DNA of 64,000 nucleotides from Pelagibacterium halotolerans B2 (GCF_000230555.1 NC_016078.1:3619001-3683000), one strand, 5' to 3'; shown: positions 25,101-35,360, counted from the stretch's first letter. Numbers and translations: made by a program. The notes: generated by a model not told the origin, from the letters alone.

Positions 25101-25676
25101 CCCCCAAAAAGCATTTCCCATAACGTGGTTGTGATCGGCCGGTGCCTCTGAGCCAGCCGCCTTAGCGGCTGCGCGCGATCATGGCGATCGATCATCACCG
25201 GCAAGTCCGACAGCCAACCTGCCCTATTCGATTTGCCTTGGCGGCAGTTTTTAGGGTCGGTCAAGCACTCGGACCGACACTGGAGCCCGGCCCGATGCGG
25301 GAATCAAGAGCAGGGCAAAGTATTTGTGTTCTATTTTCCGCGAGTCGATTCCGAATCAAAGGCGGAACGACTCGGATGTCGGAACGATGGATTCATGAAA
25401 GATTCCGAAGAAATAAAGTAATAACCAGTTTTATTTCAAATTTGATAGCTGTATTGATGAATAATGCATTTGGAGAAACTATAAAATTGTAACCGATGTT
25501 TAATCATTGGATGTAAGTGTATTTCCATATTCCGGGGGAATACACTGTGGATGGTCGTGCTGCGTTGGAGCGGCGCGATTGTCGGCAAGAATGGTTTGCA
25601 CCTTCTGCTCCCGGCCATCGCAACGGCAGGAGAGACAGAATGTCATCCACACCCCTATGCTCATCGGGCGCCGCCC
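25101..25676. other. Intergenic region upstream of the chemotaxis operon; no credible gene
   Basis: 576 bp between the HD-GYP gene and the STAS gene. Bases about 25390-25550 are strikingly AT-rich for this genome. A reading frame at 25181-25492 has no recognisable domain, unusual composition and no good ribosome site, so I do not call it. A GGAGAGACAG site near 25629-25638 precedes a 15-codon frame (25640-25687) that overlaps the STAS start. The promoter of the che operon should lie here, but I cannot place it. Confidence 0.5.
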
Positions 25677-26006
25677 ATGCCCAATGAAGACCGTCACACG
25701 CTCGTTCTGGGTGGTGACGCCGGCATAAAATCCGCACAGAATGTCGCGGCCAACCTCGCCCGGGCCCTCTCCGAACACCCCCACGTCGCCATTGACACCC
25801 AAACGCTTTCAGCCGCCGACATCACCACGGTGCAGACGCTGCTGGCCGCCAGGGCCAAGGCAAAGCAGTTGGGCAAGTCATTGGAAATGCTGACGCCGAT
25901 CGGCGCGCCGCTGCACGAGGTTCTGGCGTCCGGCGGCTTTTTGACTCCCGCGCAGGACAATGCCGGCTTCTGGAACGGGACCAACGCAAACCAGGCGGGA
26001 CACTGA
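25677..26006 (+). CDS. STAS-domain protein at the head of the che operon
   Basis: A 109-residue protein resembling STAS/anti-sigma-factor-antagonist folds: a beta strand HTLVLGG, then NVAANLARALSEH, VAIDTQTLSAADITTVQTLLAARAK (split here as a strand and helix), and a late strand with LEMLTPIGAPL. Small STAS proteins encoded first in alphaproteobacterial che operons (the orf2 position in Agrobacterium and Sinorhizobium) are poorly understood and may link chemotaxis to other regulators. The serine usually phosphorylated in such proteins may be the one in TLSAADI. It precedes cheY by two bases. Confidence 0.75.
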   Translation: MPNEDRHTLVLGGDAGIKSAQNVAANLARALSEHPHVAIDTQTLSAADITTVQTLLAARAKAKQLGKSLEMLTPIGAPLHEVLASGGFLTPAQDNAGFWNGTNANQAGH

Positions 26007-26008
26007 CC

Positions 26009-26377
26009 ATGAGCAAGACAATACTGACCATCGACGATTCCGCGTCCATCCGCCAGATGGTGTCCATGACCCTGACAGCCGCCGGCTTTGAGGTCATCGA
26101 GGCCGCCAACGGAGCCGAAGGCTATGACAAGGCGATAGCCCAGCCCGTCCATGCGGTTCTGACCGATCTCAACATGCCGGTGCTTAACGGCATCGAGTTC
26201 GTGCGCAAATATCGCGCCCATCCGGCGAGCAAGGGGATACCGGTTATCCTCCTGACCACCGAATCCGACGACGACCTCAAGCGCCAGGCCAAGGAAGCCG
26301 GCGCCACCGGCTGGATCGTCAAGCCCTTCAAGCAGGACCAGCTTCTCGCCATCATCAAGAAGGTGGTTGGCGCATGA
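26009..26377 (+). CDS. cheY: Chemotaxis response regulator CheY
   Basis: A 122-residue single-domain receiver. The acidic pair is at 9-10 (TIDDSAS), the phosphorylated Asp53 lies in LTDLNMPVLNG, Thr in LLTTESDDD and Lys in WIVKPFKQDQL. It receives phosphate from CheA and either binds the flagellar switch or drains phosphate. It overlaps cheA by four bases (ATGA). No cheZ or second cheY is visible in this cluster. Confidence 0.95.
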   Translation: MSKTILTIDDSASIRQMVSMTLTAAGFEVIEAANGAEGYDKAIAQPVHAVLTDLNMPVLNGIEFVRKYRAHPASKGIPVILLTTESDDDLKRQAKEAGATGWIVKPFKQDQLLAIIKKVVGA

Positions 26378-28404
26378 ACGTTTCCGATCCCACCGATACG
26401 TTCCGCCAGGAAGCCCGCGAGCTTCTCGAACAGCTCGAAGCCGGTCTGCTCGATCTCGAACAGGATCCCGCCAATTCCGATCTGATCAATTTCGCGTTCA
26501 GGGCCCTTCACACGATCAAGGGGTCGGGTGCGATGTTCGGCTTCACACGCGTTGCCGAGTTTGTCCATGAATTCGAAACCGCCTTCGATCGGGTCCGCAA
26601 GGGTCAAAGTGCCGCCAACAAGGCGCTCATTGAAGTTGCGCTCGAAGCCAAGGATCACATTCATCGTTTGATCGAAGAGCCCGATGCCGAAGTTTCGGGC
26701 GGCAATGAAATTCTCGCGACGCTGCGCATCATCGTGGATGGCGGTACTCCTGCGCGGGAAAGCGACAAGGTTGTCGAAGCGCCGCTTGCCGACACTGCAC
26801 CCTCGGCCGATGCGCCGACATGGTGGCGGCTGGTCTTCTATCTTCCGTCCGACTGTCTTGCCTTCGGCACCAATCCGATCCTCCTGCTCGAGGAACTCGC
26901 CGAGCTTGGGCCCAATCGGGTCCTGGCCCTGACCGACCGCATCCCCGATCTCGACAGTCTCGATCCCGAAGTCCCCCATATCGGCTGGCAGGTCGATATC
27001 GAGGCCGCCGATCCCGCCGCGGCGATCGACGACATTTTCATGTTCCTGCGCGACAGCATGGAGCTGACCCTGTCTCGGCTCGAAGATGCGGCCCCCGCTT
27101 CCGACGCGGATGTCCCTGAGGAGGTCACGCCCGTTGCGGTTGCCGAAGCGCCCGCAGCGACCGCGAAACCACCCGCCAAGCGCACCAAACCGGCAGACAG
27201 GGCAGAGCCCGACCGTACCGCTGCCACCTCCCTGCGCGTACCCGCCGAACGGCTTGACGAATTGATGGATCGCGTCGGTGAACTGGTCATCGCCCAGGCC
27301 CGCCTGACCCAGATTGCCGCAACGAGTTCGGATACGGCGCTCAAGACGATCGCCGAGGAACTCGAACGCCTTTCCTCGGGGCTCCGCGATACCTCCATGG
27401 GCATCCGAATGGTGCCCATCGGCTCGCTGTTCGGCCGGTTCCGGCGCCTCGTGCACGATCTGTCCGGCGAATTGGGAAAGCCCATCGAATTCGTGACCGC
27501 CGGCGAGGACACGGAGCTCGACAAGACAATGATCGAGCGCCTGGCCGATCCGCTGGTCCACCTCATCCGCAACGCCATGGACCATGGGCTCGAAAGCGCC
27601 CAGGCCCGGGCGGCATCCGGCAAGCCGGCCAAGGGCACAGTTCGGCTTTCGGCTGTTTATTCGGGCGCGGAAGTCGCCATTTCGGTGTCCGATGACGGGG
27701 CCGGACTCGACGCCTCGCGCATTCGCGCCAAGGCCGAGGAAAACGGGCTGATAACGCCCGACACCAAGCTCACCGAGCAGGAACTGTATCACCTGATCTT
27801 CGCGCCGGGCTTTTCGACAGCCAAGGAAGTGACCTCGCTTTCGGGTCGCGGCGTGGGCATGGATGTGGTCAAGCGCACGATCGACGGGCTGCGCGGCACC
27901 ATCGACCTCACGACAATCCCCGGTCAGGGCACCACAGCGACGCTGCGCCTGCCTCTGACACTGGCCATCATCGATGGCATGCTGGTGCGTGTGGGCAATG
28001 GCCGCTACACGATCCCGCTGGCCGCCGTCGAGGAGTGCGTGGAACTGCCCGAAGGCATTGAAGCGCACGCCAAGGGGCGCAATTTCCTCGATATACGCGG
28101 CTCGCTCGTGCCCTATCTGCGATTGCGCGAAGTGTTCGGCACCTCGGCACCTCCAGAGCCTTTCCAGAAGGTGGTCATTGTCTCGTCGGGCGATGGCAGG
28201 GTGGGGTTGGTTGTCGATCAGATCATCGGCAACAACCAGACCGTCATCAAGCAGCTCTCCAAGCTGCATTCGTCGATCAAGTCCTTTTCGGGCGCGACCA
28301 TTCTGGGCGATGGCACAGTGGCACTGATCCTCGACACCGCTCACCTTGTCGCATCCGGCCAGCCTCAGGGCGAAGGCTACAGCCTGAGCGGGAGGGCCGC
28401 ATGA
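26374..28404 (+). CDS. cheA: Chemotaxis histidine kinase CheA
   Basis: A 676-residue kinase. The order is an HPt domain with His46 in FRALHTIKGSGAMFG; a linker and a domain at about 148-235 (WWRLVFYLPSDCLAFG to LRDSMEL) in the position of P2; a dimerisation domain starting LRVPAERLDELMDRVGELV; an ATPase domain with N-box HLIRNAMDHG, the DDGAGLD box and SGRGVGMDVV; and a CheW-like P5 domain to the end. It phosphorylates CheY and CheB in response to receptor arrays. It overlaps cheY and cheW by four bases each. Confidence 0.96.
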   Translation: MNVSDPTDTFRQEARELLEQLEAGLLDLEQDPANSDLINFAFRALHTIKGSGAMFGFTRVAEFVHEFETAFDRVRKGQSAANKALIEVALEAKDHIHRLIEEPDAEVSGGNEILATLRIIVDGGTPARESDKVVEAPLADTAPSADAPTWWRLVFYLPSDCLAFGTNPILLLEELAELGPNRVLALTDRIPDLDSLDPEVPHIGWQVDIEAADPAAAIDDIFMFLRDSMELTLSRLEDAAPASDADVPEEVTPVAVAEAPAATAKPPAKRTKPADRAEPDRTAATSLRVPAERLDELMDRVGELVIAQARLTQIAATSSDTALKTIAEELERLSSGLRDTSMGIRMVPIGSLFGRFRRLVHDLSGELGKPIEFVTAGEDTELDKTMIERLADPLVHLIRNAMDHGLESAQARAASGKPAKGTVRLSAVYSGAEVAISVSDDGAGLDASRIRAKAEENGLITPDTKLTEQELYHLIFAPGFSTAKEVTSLSGRGVGMDVVKRTIDGLRGTIDLTTIPGQGTTATLRLPLTLAIIDGMLVRVGNGRYTIPLAAVEECVELPEGIEAHAKGRNFLDIRGSLVPYLRLREVFGTSAPPEPFQKVVIVSSGDGRVGLVVDQIIGNNQTVIKQLSKLHSSIKSFSGATILGDGTVALILDTAHLVASGQPQGEGYSLSGRAA

Positions 28405-28898
28405 GCACCCCAGCCACGTCTATGAACGCCCTGACCATCCGCCTCGACGATGAACTGTTCGCCGTCGAAGCCAGCCAGGTGCGTGAGATCCTCGATCTCG
28501 TGCCGATCACCGAAGTGCCCAATACCCCAGCCTTTGTGGGCGGGCTCATCAATGTGCGCGGACGCGTCGTTCCGCTCGCCGATCTGCGCGTGATGTTCGG
28601 CATGGAACGGCCCGAGCCCGACGAGGACACCCGCATCGTCGTCATGGAGGTCAATATCGGCGGCGAGCCCACTGTTGCCGGCATCCTTGCCGACAAGGTC
28701 CACGACGTCACCGACATAGAGGCCGCCTCGATCGAAGAGGCACCCAAGGTCGGCATGCGCTGGCGGCCCGAATTCGTCAAGGGCATCGGCAAGCGCAATG
28801 GCGGCTTCATCATCATCCCGGACATGGAACGGATATTTGAAACACCGGGCGATAGAAATTCGCCCGCTGCAGCATCAGAAGAAAGGTCTGCACTGTGA
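28401..28898 (+). CDS. cheW: Chemotaxis coupling protein CheW (first copy)
   Basis: A 165-residue Che[41 protein letters not shown] and [13 protein letters not shown] are standard positions. It bridges receptors and the P5 domain of CheA. The ATG overlaps the cheA stop and its own stop overlaps the receptor start (GTGA). A second, more divergent CheW follows the receptor gene, so arrays may use two coupling proteins. Confidence 0.95.
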   Translation: MSTPATSMNALTIRLDDELFAVEASQVREILDLVPITEVPNTPAFVGGLINVRGRVVPLADLRVMFGMERPEPDEDTRIVVMEVNIGGEPTVAGILADKVHDVTDIEAASIEEAPKVGMRWRPEFVKGIGKRNGGFIIIPDMERIFETPGDRNSPAAASEERSAL

Positions 28899-30988
28899 GA
28901 CTAACGATCAAGACAAAACTGGCGACCGTGTTCGGCGTGGTCGTCGCCCTTTCGGCAGGAAGCATGTTCATTGCCCTGCAGAATTTGGGGCAGCTCAACA
29001 CCGAGCTCGAAACCATTGTCAATGTCCGGTCGGCCAATCTGGTCACCTCGGCGGAAATGCAGACCAGCCTTGAAAGCCTTGGCTCGCGCATCCGCGCCCA
29101 GATCCTGACCACCGACCCCGTGGTAAAGGACGATTATGTCGCCTCGATCCGCAGCGACTACGACGAACTGGTCGATGGCCTTGCCGCCCTCGATGCCAAT
29201 GCACAAGACCCCTTCATCCGTGAGCAGCTGCCGGCATTTGGCACAAAGCTCGAAGAGCTGTGGGCCTCGGTCAACCGGGCGACCGAGTTGACACTCAAGA
29301 ATTCCGATGCGGCCGCGCTCGCCGTCAGCCGCAGTGACGGCAGCGGTACGCTTGGCGTGTTCGAGGAGACCATGGCGGCGCTACGGACCTCGTTGCAGCG
29401 CAAGGTTGACGCTGGCGATCTTTCGGCTTTCCCCGCCTATCGGGCCGCCACTGAAATGTTCCTGACCGGTACCGACATGTTCCGCCAGCAGCGCAACGTG
29501 CTTCTGGCCGCATCGCAGGACCGTGAGCTCCAGGAAACATGGCATGCCGATTATTTGACCGGCGTGCAAGCCAATGCCGAACGAATACCGGACATGCAGC
29601 GCACGATGCCGATGTCGGACATGGCGTTGTTCAACGCCGCCCGCGACGCCTATGACGACATGGTCGCCGCCATGGACAGCGCCGTGGCCATCAGCGTCGA
29701 AAACGGCGATTATTTTGCCTTGGAAGAGCTGGAAAGCGCCAGCGTGCTGCGCCGTGAGGCGGATGCGATCCTGCAGGCCATGATCGATCGCAACCAGGAC
29801 ATCATGGTTCAGGCCGACGCCGAGGCTCAAGCGCTCTATGAGAGTTCGATGCTGCTGCTGATCAGCCTTTTGGTTGGTTCCGCCCTCATCGCCGCCCTGG
29901 CCGCCACCTGGATCGTCGTCTCGATCTCCCGGGCTCTTTCCAGCGCCGTGCGTCTTGCAAATGATGTCGCCGACGGCAATCTCAACGCCACCGCCGACAA
30001 CAAATCCGACGACGAAGTGGGCGATCTGATCAAGGCGCTCAACGCCATGACCGCCAAGCTGCGCGAAGTGGTCGCCGAGGTCACCGCAGCGACCCGCAAT
30101 GTCGCCGCCGGTTCCCAGGAAATGTCGGCAACCGCCGAACAGCTCAGCCAGGGCGCCACCGAACAGGCCTCCTCGACAGAAGAAGCCTCGGCCTCCATGG
30201 AGGAAATGGCTGCAACCATCAAGCAGTCGGCGGACAACGCCTCCCAGACCGAAAAGATCGCCCGCCAGTCCGCGGCCGATGCCATCGCCTCGGGTGAAGC
30301 CGTCGACAATGCGGTCAGCGCCATGCAGACCATCGCCGAAAAGATCATGGTGGTGCAGGAAATCGCCCGCCAGACCGATCTGCTCGCTCTCAACGCCGCC
30401 GTGGAAGCGGCCCGTGCGGGCGAACACGGCCGCGGCTTTGCGGTCGTGGCGTCCGAAGTACGCAAGCTTGCCGAACGTAGCCAGGCCGCGGCGGCCGAAA
30501 TCTCGACCCTTTCGGGCGACACGGTCAAGGCAGCCCAGTCGGCCGGCGAAATGCTCTCCAAGCTGGTCCCCGACATTCAGCGGACTGCCGAACTCGTCGA
30601 GGAAATCTCGGCCGGCAGCCGTGAGCAGAATGCCGGTGCCGCCCAGATCAACACAGCTATCCAGCAGCTCGACAAGGTGACCCAGCAAAACACCTCGGCC
30701 GCCGAGGAAATGTCTGCAACCTCCGAGGAACTGGCCAGCCAGGCCGAACAGCTCCAGGCCGCGATCGGGTATTTCCGCGTCGACGGCAACGCTGTACCCG
30801 CCCCGGCCAATTCGGTTGCCGCCCCTTCGGCCAAGCCCGATCTCAAGCGCGAGATTCTGGCCGGTGCCCCCCATATGAAAAAGGCGCCCACAAAGGGTTC
30901 GGCTTCTTCGGGTGGCGGGTTCGACCTCGATCTGGATGAAGGCCAGGACGATCTGGACACCCAGTTCACCCGCCGCGGCGCGGCCTGA
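28895..30988 (+). CDS. Methyl-accepting chemotaxis protein encoded inside the che operon
   Basis: A 697-residue transmembrane receptor. TM1 is about 8-28; the periplasmic part (30-310) is helical; TM2 is about 315-340 ([20 protein letters not shown]); then come a HAMP domain and a cytoplasmic signalling helix bundle with the tip [20 protein letters not shown]. The start is GTG at 28895, overlapping cheW. The C-terminus is a flexible acidic tail ending TQFTRRGAA without a CheR-docking pentapeptide. The ligand is unknown. Its position between two cheW genes marks it as the dedicated receptor of this pathway. Confidence 0.93.
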   Translation: MRLTIKTKLATVFGVVVALSAGSMFIALQNLGQLNTELETIVNVRSANLVTSAEMQTSLESLGSRIRAQILTTDPVVKDDYVASIRSDYDELVDGLAALDANAQDPFIREQLPAFGTKLEELWASVNRATELTLKNSDAAALAVSRSDGSGTLGVFEETMAALRTSLQRKVDAGDLSAFPAYRAATEMFLTGTDMFRQQRNVLLAASQDRELQETWHADYLTGVQANAERIPDMQRTMPMSDMALFNAARDAYDDMVAAMDSAVAISVENGDYFALEELESASVLRREADAILQAMIDRNQDIMVQADAEAQALYESSMLLLISLLVGSALIAALAATWIVVSISRALSSAVRLANDVADGNLNATADNKSDDEVGDLIKALNAMTAKLREVVAEVTAATRNVAAGSQEMSATAEQLSQGATEQASSTEEASASMEEMAATIKQSADNASQTEKIARQSAADAIASGEAVDNAVSAMQTIAEKIMVVQEIARQTDLLALNAAVEAARAGEHGRGFAVVASEVRKLAERSQAAAAEISTLSGDTVKAAQSAGEMLSKLVPDIQRTAELVEEISAGSREQNAGAAQINTAIQQLDKVTQQNTSAAEEMSATSEELASQAEQLQAAIGYFRVDGNAVPAPANSVAAPSAKPDLKREILAGAPHMKKAPTKGSASSGGGFDLDLDEGQDDLDTQFTRRGAA

Positions 30989-31000
30989 TCGGGACCTGTC

Positions 31001-31465
31001 ATGGCTGAACAAACCCAATATGTAACGCTCGGTGTCGCGGAGGAAATCTTCGCGGCGCCGGTCGCCACGGTCCAGGAAATTCTGGACATGCTGCCCATAG
31101 CCCGCCTGCCGCGCGCGCCCGAGAACCTGCTCGGCATGATCGATGTGCGTGGCAAAGGGGTGCCGGTGCTCGATCTGCGCCTGACCCTTGGCATGGACCC
31201 GGCGGACGATACCGAAAACACCCGCATCGTGGTGCTTGCCGTCAACGGGCCCGACGGCGCGGTGACTGTGGGCCTGCGGACCGACAAGGTGTTCGAGGTA
31301 ACTGTGCTCGATACCGAAACGCTCGACCCTGCGCCCACCGTCAGCGCCGGCTGGAGCGGGCACTGCATCGCGGGTATCGGCCGCCGCAATGGCCGTTTCG
31401 TGACAGTGCTCGATCTGGACGGCTTGCTCGGTGACATCGTCAGGCAGCCCATTCTCGCAGCGTGA
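31001..31465 (+). CDS. cheW: Chemotaxis coupling protein CheW (second copy)
   Basis: A 154-residue CheW-fold protein: YVTLGVAEEIFAAPVATVQEI, PRAPENLLGMIDVRGKGVPV and LRTDKVFEV match family positions, but identity to the first CheW is visibly low. It follows the receptor by 12 bp. Two CheWs in one operon are common in alphaproteobacteria, and the pair may set the stoichiometry of the array or serve different receptors. Confidence 0.93.
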   Translation: MAEQTQYVTLGVAEEIFAAPVATVQEILDMLPIARLPRAPENLLGMIDVRGKGVPVLDLRLTLGMDPADDTENTRIVVLAVNGPDGAVTVGLRTDKVFEVTVLDTETLDPAPTVSAGWSGHCIAGIGRRNGRFVTVLDLDGLLGDIVRQPILAA

Positions 31466-31521
31466 TTGCGTTTTCGGCTGGCCCAACCTCCCGGCCAGCC
31501 GCACGCCATGGAGTTCATTCT

Positions 31522-32403
31522 TTGTCCGCGTTAGCCCGCCTCAAAACCGATATCGAAGATGACGACCGTCTGAGCGAAGCCGATTTCCAGCGCATTTCAG
31601 CGCTGATCGGCCGCGAAGTCGGCATCAAGCTGCCTCCCACCAAGCGCCTGATGGTTGAAGGGCGACTGCGCCGCCGGATGCGTGTGCTGGGACTGGCCAG
31701 CTTTTCGGCCTATGGCGATCATCTTTTCAGGCAGGGCGGGCTTGATGGCGAACTGCCCTACCTCATCAATGCCGTCACCACCAACAAGACGGATTTCTTC
31801 CGCGAGCCCGAGCATTTCGATCTCATGGAAAGGTTGATGGTGCCCAATCTTCTTGAGGCAAGGCGCAACGAGCGCATGCCGCTGCTCAAGGTGTGGAGCG
31901 CCGCCAGCTCCACCGGCGCCGAGGCCTATACCGCCGCCATGGTGCTTTCCGATATCGCTGCCCAGCGGCGCGATTTCCGCTTTGCCCTTCTGGGGACCGA
32001 TATTTCCACCGACGTTCTCGACCAGGGGCGAAGAGCCGTCTATCCGGCCGAACAGATCGTACCGGTGCCGCCGGCAAAACAAAGCCGCTATCTGATGTTC
32101 GCCCGCAAGGCCGGACCGCGCCCTGAAGTGCGCATCGTGCCTGAACTGCGGCGCCTTGTGCGGTTCCAGCGCCTGAACCTGATGGCCGGCACTTATCCTT
32201 TCGACCGTGACGTCGATATCATCCTGCTGCGTAACGTTTTGATATATTTTGAAAAGTCCGATCAGGAAGCGGTCATCAATCGCCTGGTGGGCCATTTGCG
32301 CCCCGGCGGATATCTGCTGCTCGGCCATTCTGAATCGATGATCGGCACATCGGTCACCATGCGCCAGGTTGCGCCCGCCGTGTTCCAGAAGACCGGGGCA
32401 TAG
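31522..32403 (+). CDS. cheR: Chemotaxis protein methyltransferase CheR
   Basis: A CheR of about 293 residues: an N-terminal helical domain ([20 protein letters not shown]) and a SAM-dependent methyltransferase domain with [28 protein letters not shown] and [16 protein letters not shown]. It methylates receptor glutamates with S-adenosylmethionine. The start is uncertain: TTG at 31522 has TGGAG eight bases upstream, while a GTG at 31462 overlaps the cheW stop but would add an unlikely N-terminus. Its tether-binding beta-subdomain may dock the WxxF tail of the second receptor at 59343-61673. Confidence 0.92.
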   Translation: MSALARLKTDIEDDDRLSEADFQRISALIGREVGIKLPPTKRLMVEGRLRRRMRVLGLASFSAYGDHLFRQGGLDGELPYLINAVTTNKTDFFREPEHFDLMERLMVPNLLEARRNERMPLLKVWSAASSTGAEAYTAAMVLSDIAAQRRDFRFALLGTDISTDVLDQGRRAVYPAEQIVPVPPAKQSRYLMFARKAGPRPEVRIVPELRRLVRFQRLNLMAGTYPFDRDVDIILLRNVLIYFEKSDQEAVINRLVGHLRPGGYLLLGHSESMIGTSVTMRQVAPAVFQKTGA

Positions 32404-32407
32404 CGCG

Positions 32408-33526
32408 ATGAGCGAAAAAATCCGCGTCCTGATTATCGATGACAGCGCCTCGGTGCGCTTAACGCTGAGCGATATCATTTCCGCCGATCCCGATCTCGAG
32501 GTCATGGCGACCGCGTCGGACCCCTATGTCGCCGCCGAGCGCATTCGCCAGGAAGTGCCTGACGTCATTTTCCTCGATATCGAACTGCCGCGCATGGACG
32601 GGCTGACCTTCCTGCGCAAGATCATGTCCCAGCGTCCCATCCCCGTGGTCATCTGCTCAAGTCTGGCCGAGGCCGGCTCGGACACTTTCATAGAGGCGCT
32701 CGAGGCCGGTGCCGTCGACGTGGTTGCCAAGCCGCGCGTCGATACGGCTCAGTTCCTCCAGGAATCGCGGATGCGCATTTGCGATGCGGCCAAGGGTGCG
32801 GCCCACGCCAAGATGGCTGGTATGAAAAAGCAGGCTCCGGCCCTGACCGTCGAATCCAAGCTCACCGCCGATGCCATATTGCCCGCCGTTTCCGAAACGC
32901 GGCGCAAGAGCCTTATCGAACGCATTCCCGTGACCGAACCGATTGTGGCCATCGGTGCATCGACCGGCGGCACCGAAGCGCTGCGCGAGATTCTCGAGGC
33001 CCTGCCGGCCAATTGCCCGCCCATCATCATCGTGCAGCACATGCCCGAAAAATTCACCGGCGCCTTCGCCCGCCGTCTCGATGCGGGCTGTGCGATGTCG
33101 GTCCGGGAGGCGCAGGACGGCGAAATTGTTCGGGCCGGGCAGGTGCTCATGGCACCGGGCAACCATCACATGATGCTGGTGCGCAACGGCTCACGCTATA
33201 CCGTAAAGATCGCCGACGGACCCCATGTTTCGCGGCACCGTCCCTCGGTCGATGTCCTGTTCCGTTCCACCGCACAAACCGCGGGCCGCAACGCATTGGG
33301 CATCATCCTCACCGGCATGGGCGATGATGGCGCGCGTGGCCTGCTCGAAATGCGCGAAATGGGCAGTCCCACAATTGCCCAGGACGAGGAAACATCGGTT
33401 GTTTTCGGCATGCCCAAGGAAGCCATCCAGCGCGGCGCCGCCGGCAGGGTCCTGCCGCTTGGAAAAATCGCCGATGAAGTGCTGGCCTTCGGCCACAAGG
33501 CCCAACGGCCGGGAGAAAACAAGTGA
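32408..33526 (+). CDS. cheB: Chemotaxis methylesterase/deamidase CheB
   Basis: A 372-residue protein with an N-terminal receiver ([27 protein letters not shown]) and a C-terminal methylesterase domain. The catalytic triad is in GASTGG (Ser), VQHMPEKF (His) and GMGDDGARG (Asp). CheA phosphorylation activates it to remove receptor methyl groups, giving adaptation. No cheD gene is present, so CheB probably also deamidates receptors. It starts five bases after cheR, and its stop overlaps the next gene. Confidence 0.95.
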   Translation: MSEKIRVLIIDDSASVRLTLSDIISADPDLEVMATASDPYVAAERIRQEVPDVIFLDIELPRMDGLTFLRKIMSQRPIPVVICSSLAEAGSDTFIEALEAGAVDVVAKPRVDTAQFLQESRMRICDAAKGAAHAKMAGMKKQAPALTVESKLTADAILPAVSETRRKSLIERIPVTEPIVAIGASTGGTEALREILEALPANCPPIIIVQHMPEKFTGAFARRLDAGCAMSVREAQDGEIVRAGQVLMAPGNHHMMLVRNGSRYTVKIADGPHVSRHRPSVDVLFRSTAQTAGRNALGIILTGMGDDGARGLLEMREMGSPTIAQDEETSVVFGMPKEAIQRGAAGRVLPLGKIADEVLAFGHKAQRPGENK

Positions 33527-35241
33527 TGACGACACCAACGGCCGTACGCCAGCTTGCAGCCGATCTGAGCGCCCAGCGTGAAAAGATCGAATCCGCCTTC
33601 GTATCGGTGGGCGGATGCCTTACCCAGGGCGCCGCGCTTCTCAATGCCCTCACAAATCTGTTCGACGCGCTTCCCGATGCCTTGAGCGGCGCCGAGGTCC
33701 AGCAGGCCACGGGCCATCTTGAAGCCGTCGCCAGCCGGGCAACCGCGCTTTCGGACGTTTTTGGGCAGGAAAGAGCCGATCTCGAGCGTCTTTTCGACGT
33801 GGTCAGCGCCGCCAACCTGCCGATCTCCGATCTGCACCGCACGATCAAGATGATGGGCATCGTTTCGATAAATGCCCGTGTGACCGCCGCGAGCATCGCC
33901 CAGGACAGCGATGATTTCGATGTGTTCACCACCGACATCGCGACGCTTTCGGAATCCGCCACCCGCACCCTCAAGGAATTTTCGCACGCCTATCGCCAGC
34001 TCGTGATCGAGGTCGATGCCGCGGTCGGTCAGCGCAACCGCTTCGAGGCGGCCCACGCTCACACGCTGTCCGATCTGGCCGGACGCTTGACTGCCACATT
34101 GCGGGCCCTTGAAAACCAGCGGGCCTCCGCCGTCGACGGCAGCGCCGAAACCAGCCGGTTGTCGCGCCAGATCGTCGGGCAGATCGGCAGCGCAGTCATG
34201 GCGCTGCAGGTCGGTGACGCACCCCGCCAGCGGCTTGAGCATATCGAGACCGGATTGGAGCATCTGGCTGCAATTTTGTCGGGCGAGCCCGTCTTCGATA
34301 CCGAAGCATCGTTCGAGGACCGCGAGCCTGCGCTTGATGCGATCGCCGCGCTCGAACAGGAACAACTGGCCGATACGGCTCGCGATTTTGCCCTCGAGGT
34401 CGGCGATGCCGAACGTTCGCTGGCCGCGCTGGCCGCCGATGCCGAAACCATAATGGCGCGCAGCCGCGGGCAATATGGCTCGGACGTCGGCAAGACATCC
34501 TCGATTGCGAGCCTGAGCGAACAATTGCGGGCCGCCGTATCCATGCTCGCCGATTTCGAGGCCGAGCGCGCCAAGCTCGAAGCCGTCGCGGCGACCGTGC
34601 AACAGACCGTGGCGGTCTTGCTCGGCCATGTCGAAGCGGTCCAGGACATCGAGGCCAATATGCGCCTGGTCAGCCTCAACGCGGCGGTGCGCTGTGCCCA
34701 GCTTGGGCCGCGCGGCGCCTCGCTCACTGTAATTGCCACCCAATTGCGCGAACTCACCAGCGAAACCGTGATTGCCGCCGAAAGCGCCGTCGACTGGCTG
34801 AGCCAGTCCGCGGCGCTCGCCAATGCCTTCGGCACCAGCGCCGATGGAGCCGGCAAGGGCAAGGGGCTCGAAAAGGACGCCACTCTGGCACTCGAACTGC
34901 TCTCCGGCCTCGATCGGAAGCTGGCCGTGGCGCTCGAAAGCCTCGATACCGACGGCACCAGGGTCATCGCCCTGCTCCAGACGGCGGCGAATGGGCTCGA
35001 CGGGCTCGGGACACTTTCCGAGGCCATGGACGATGTCAGAATGCAGATTGCCGGTCTGGCTCCAGACGCGCCGTCCGCCGAACCCACGGAAAATATCGCC
35101 CTTATTCTGGCCGGCCTGCGCCGCCTTTATACAATGGAGGCCGAACGCTCGGTCCACGACGCGCTTTTCGGCTCACCCGCTCCGATCGCCGCCATCGACC
35201 AGCCCGCCGAAGACGATTTCGGCGATTTCATGGTGCTCTGA
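33526..35241 (+). CDS. Uncharacterised soluble helical protein of the che operon with two MCP-tip-like hairpins
   Basis: A 571-residue, almost wholly alpha-helical protein with no signal peptide, no membrane segment and no HAMP domain. Two regions align without gaps to the 28-residue hairpin tip of chemoreceptors: one about 116-143 starting INARVTAASIAQ, and one about 384-411 starting LNAAVRCAQLGP, each followed by a helix like the [10 protein letters not shown] arm. The conserved tip residues E and R are replaced. The C-terminus is acidic (EDDFGDFMVL). The ATG at 33526 overlaps the cheB stop by one base and has GGGAG upstream, so it is clearly part of the operon. I infer a cytoplasmic partner or mimic of receptors, perhaps acting on CheA, CheW or CheB; the function is unknown. 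Confidence 0.8.
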   Translation: MTTPTAVRQLAADLSAQREKIESAFVSVGGCLTQGAALLNALTNLFDALPDALSGAEVQQATGHLEAVASRATALSDVFGQERADLERLFDVVSAANLPISDLHRTIKMMGIVSINARVTAASIAQDSDDFDVFTTDIATLSESATRTLKEFSHAYRQLVIEVDAAVGQRNRFEAAHAHTLSDLAGRLTATLRALENQRASAVDGSAETSRLSRQIVGQIGSAVMALQVGDAPRQRLEHIETGLEHLAAILSGEPVFDTEASFEDREPALDAIAALEQEQLADTARDFALEVGDAERSLAALAADAETIMARSRGQYGSDVGKTSSIASLSEQLRAAVSMLADFEAERAKLEAVAATVQQTVAVLLGHVEAVQDIEANMRLVSLNAAVRCAQLGPRGASLTVIATQLRELTSETVIAAESAVDWLSQSAALANAFGTSADGAGKGKGLEKDATLALELLSGLDRKLAVALESLDTDGTRVIALLQTAANGLDGLGTLSEAMDDVRMQIAGLAPDAPSAEPTENIALILAGLRRLYTMEAERSVHDALFGSPAPIAAIDQPAEDDFGDFMVL

Positions 35242-35360
35242 GGGACGCTTCGCTGGTTCGGAAAACTGCACCCTGGACCACTCCTCAGCCCCGCCAAAGG
35301 CGCAATGTCGACCTCTGCCGCTGGCCCGGCTTGACAGGGCCGCGATCCGCATGGGATAAA

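Noticed and set aside
25181..25492. 103-codon frame in the che upstream region
   Set aside because: No domain, no good ribosome site, and its last third lies in the AT-rich non-coding stretch.
26122..28344. 740-codon minus-strand frame opposite cheA
   Set aside because: CheA on the plus strand has every catalytic motif; the antisense frame is His/Arg/Gly-rich without domain content.
29381..31504. 707-codon minus-strand frame opposite the chemoreceptor and second cheW
   Set aside because: Gly/His-rich antisense translation of helical coiled-coil DNA; the sense genes are certain.
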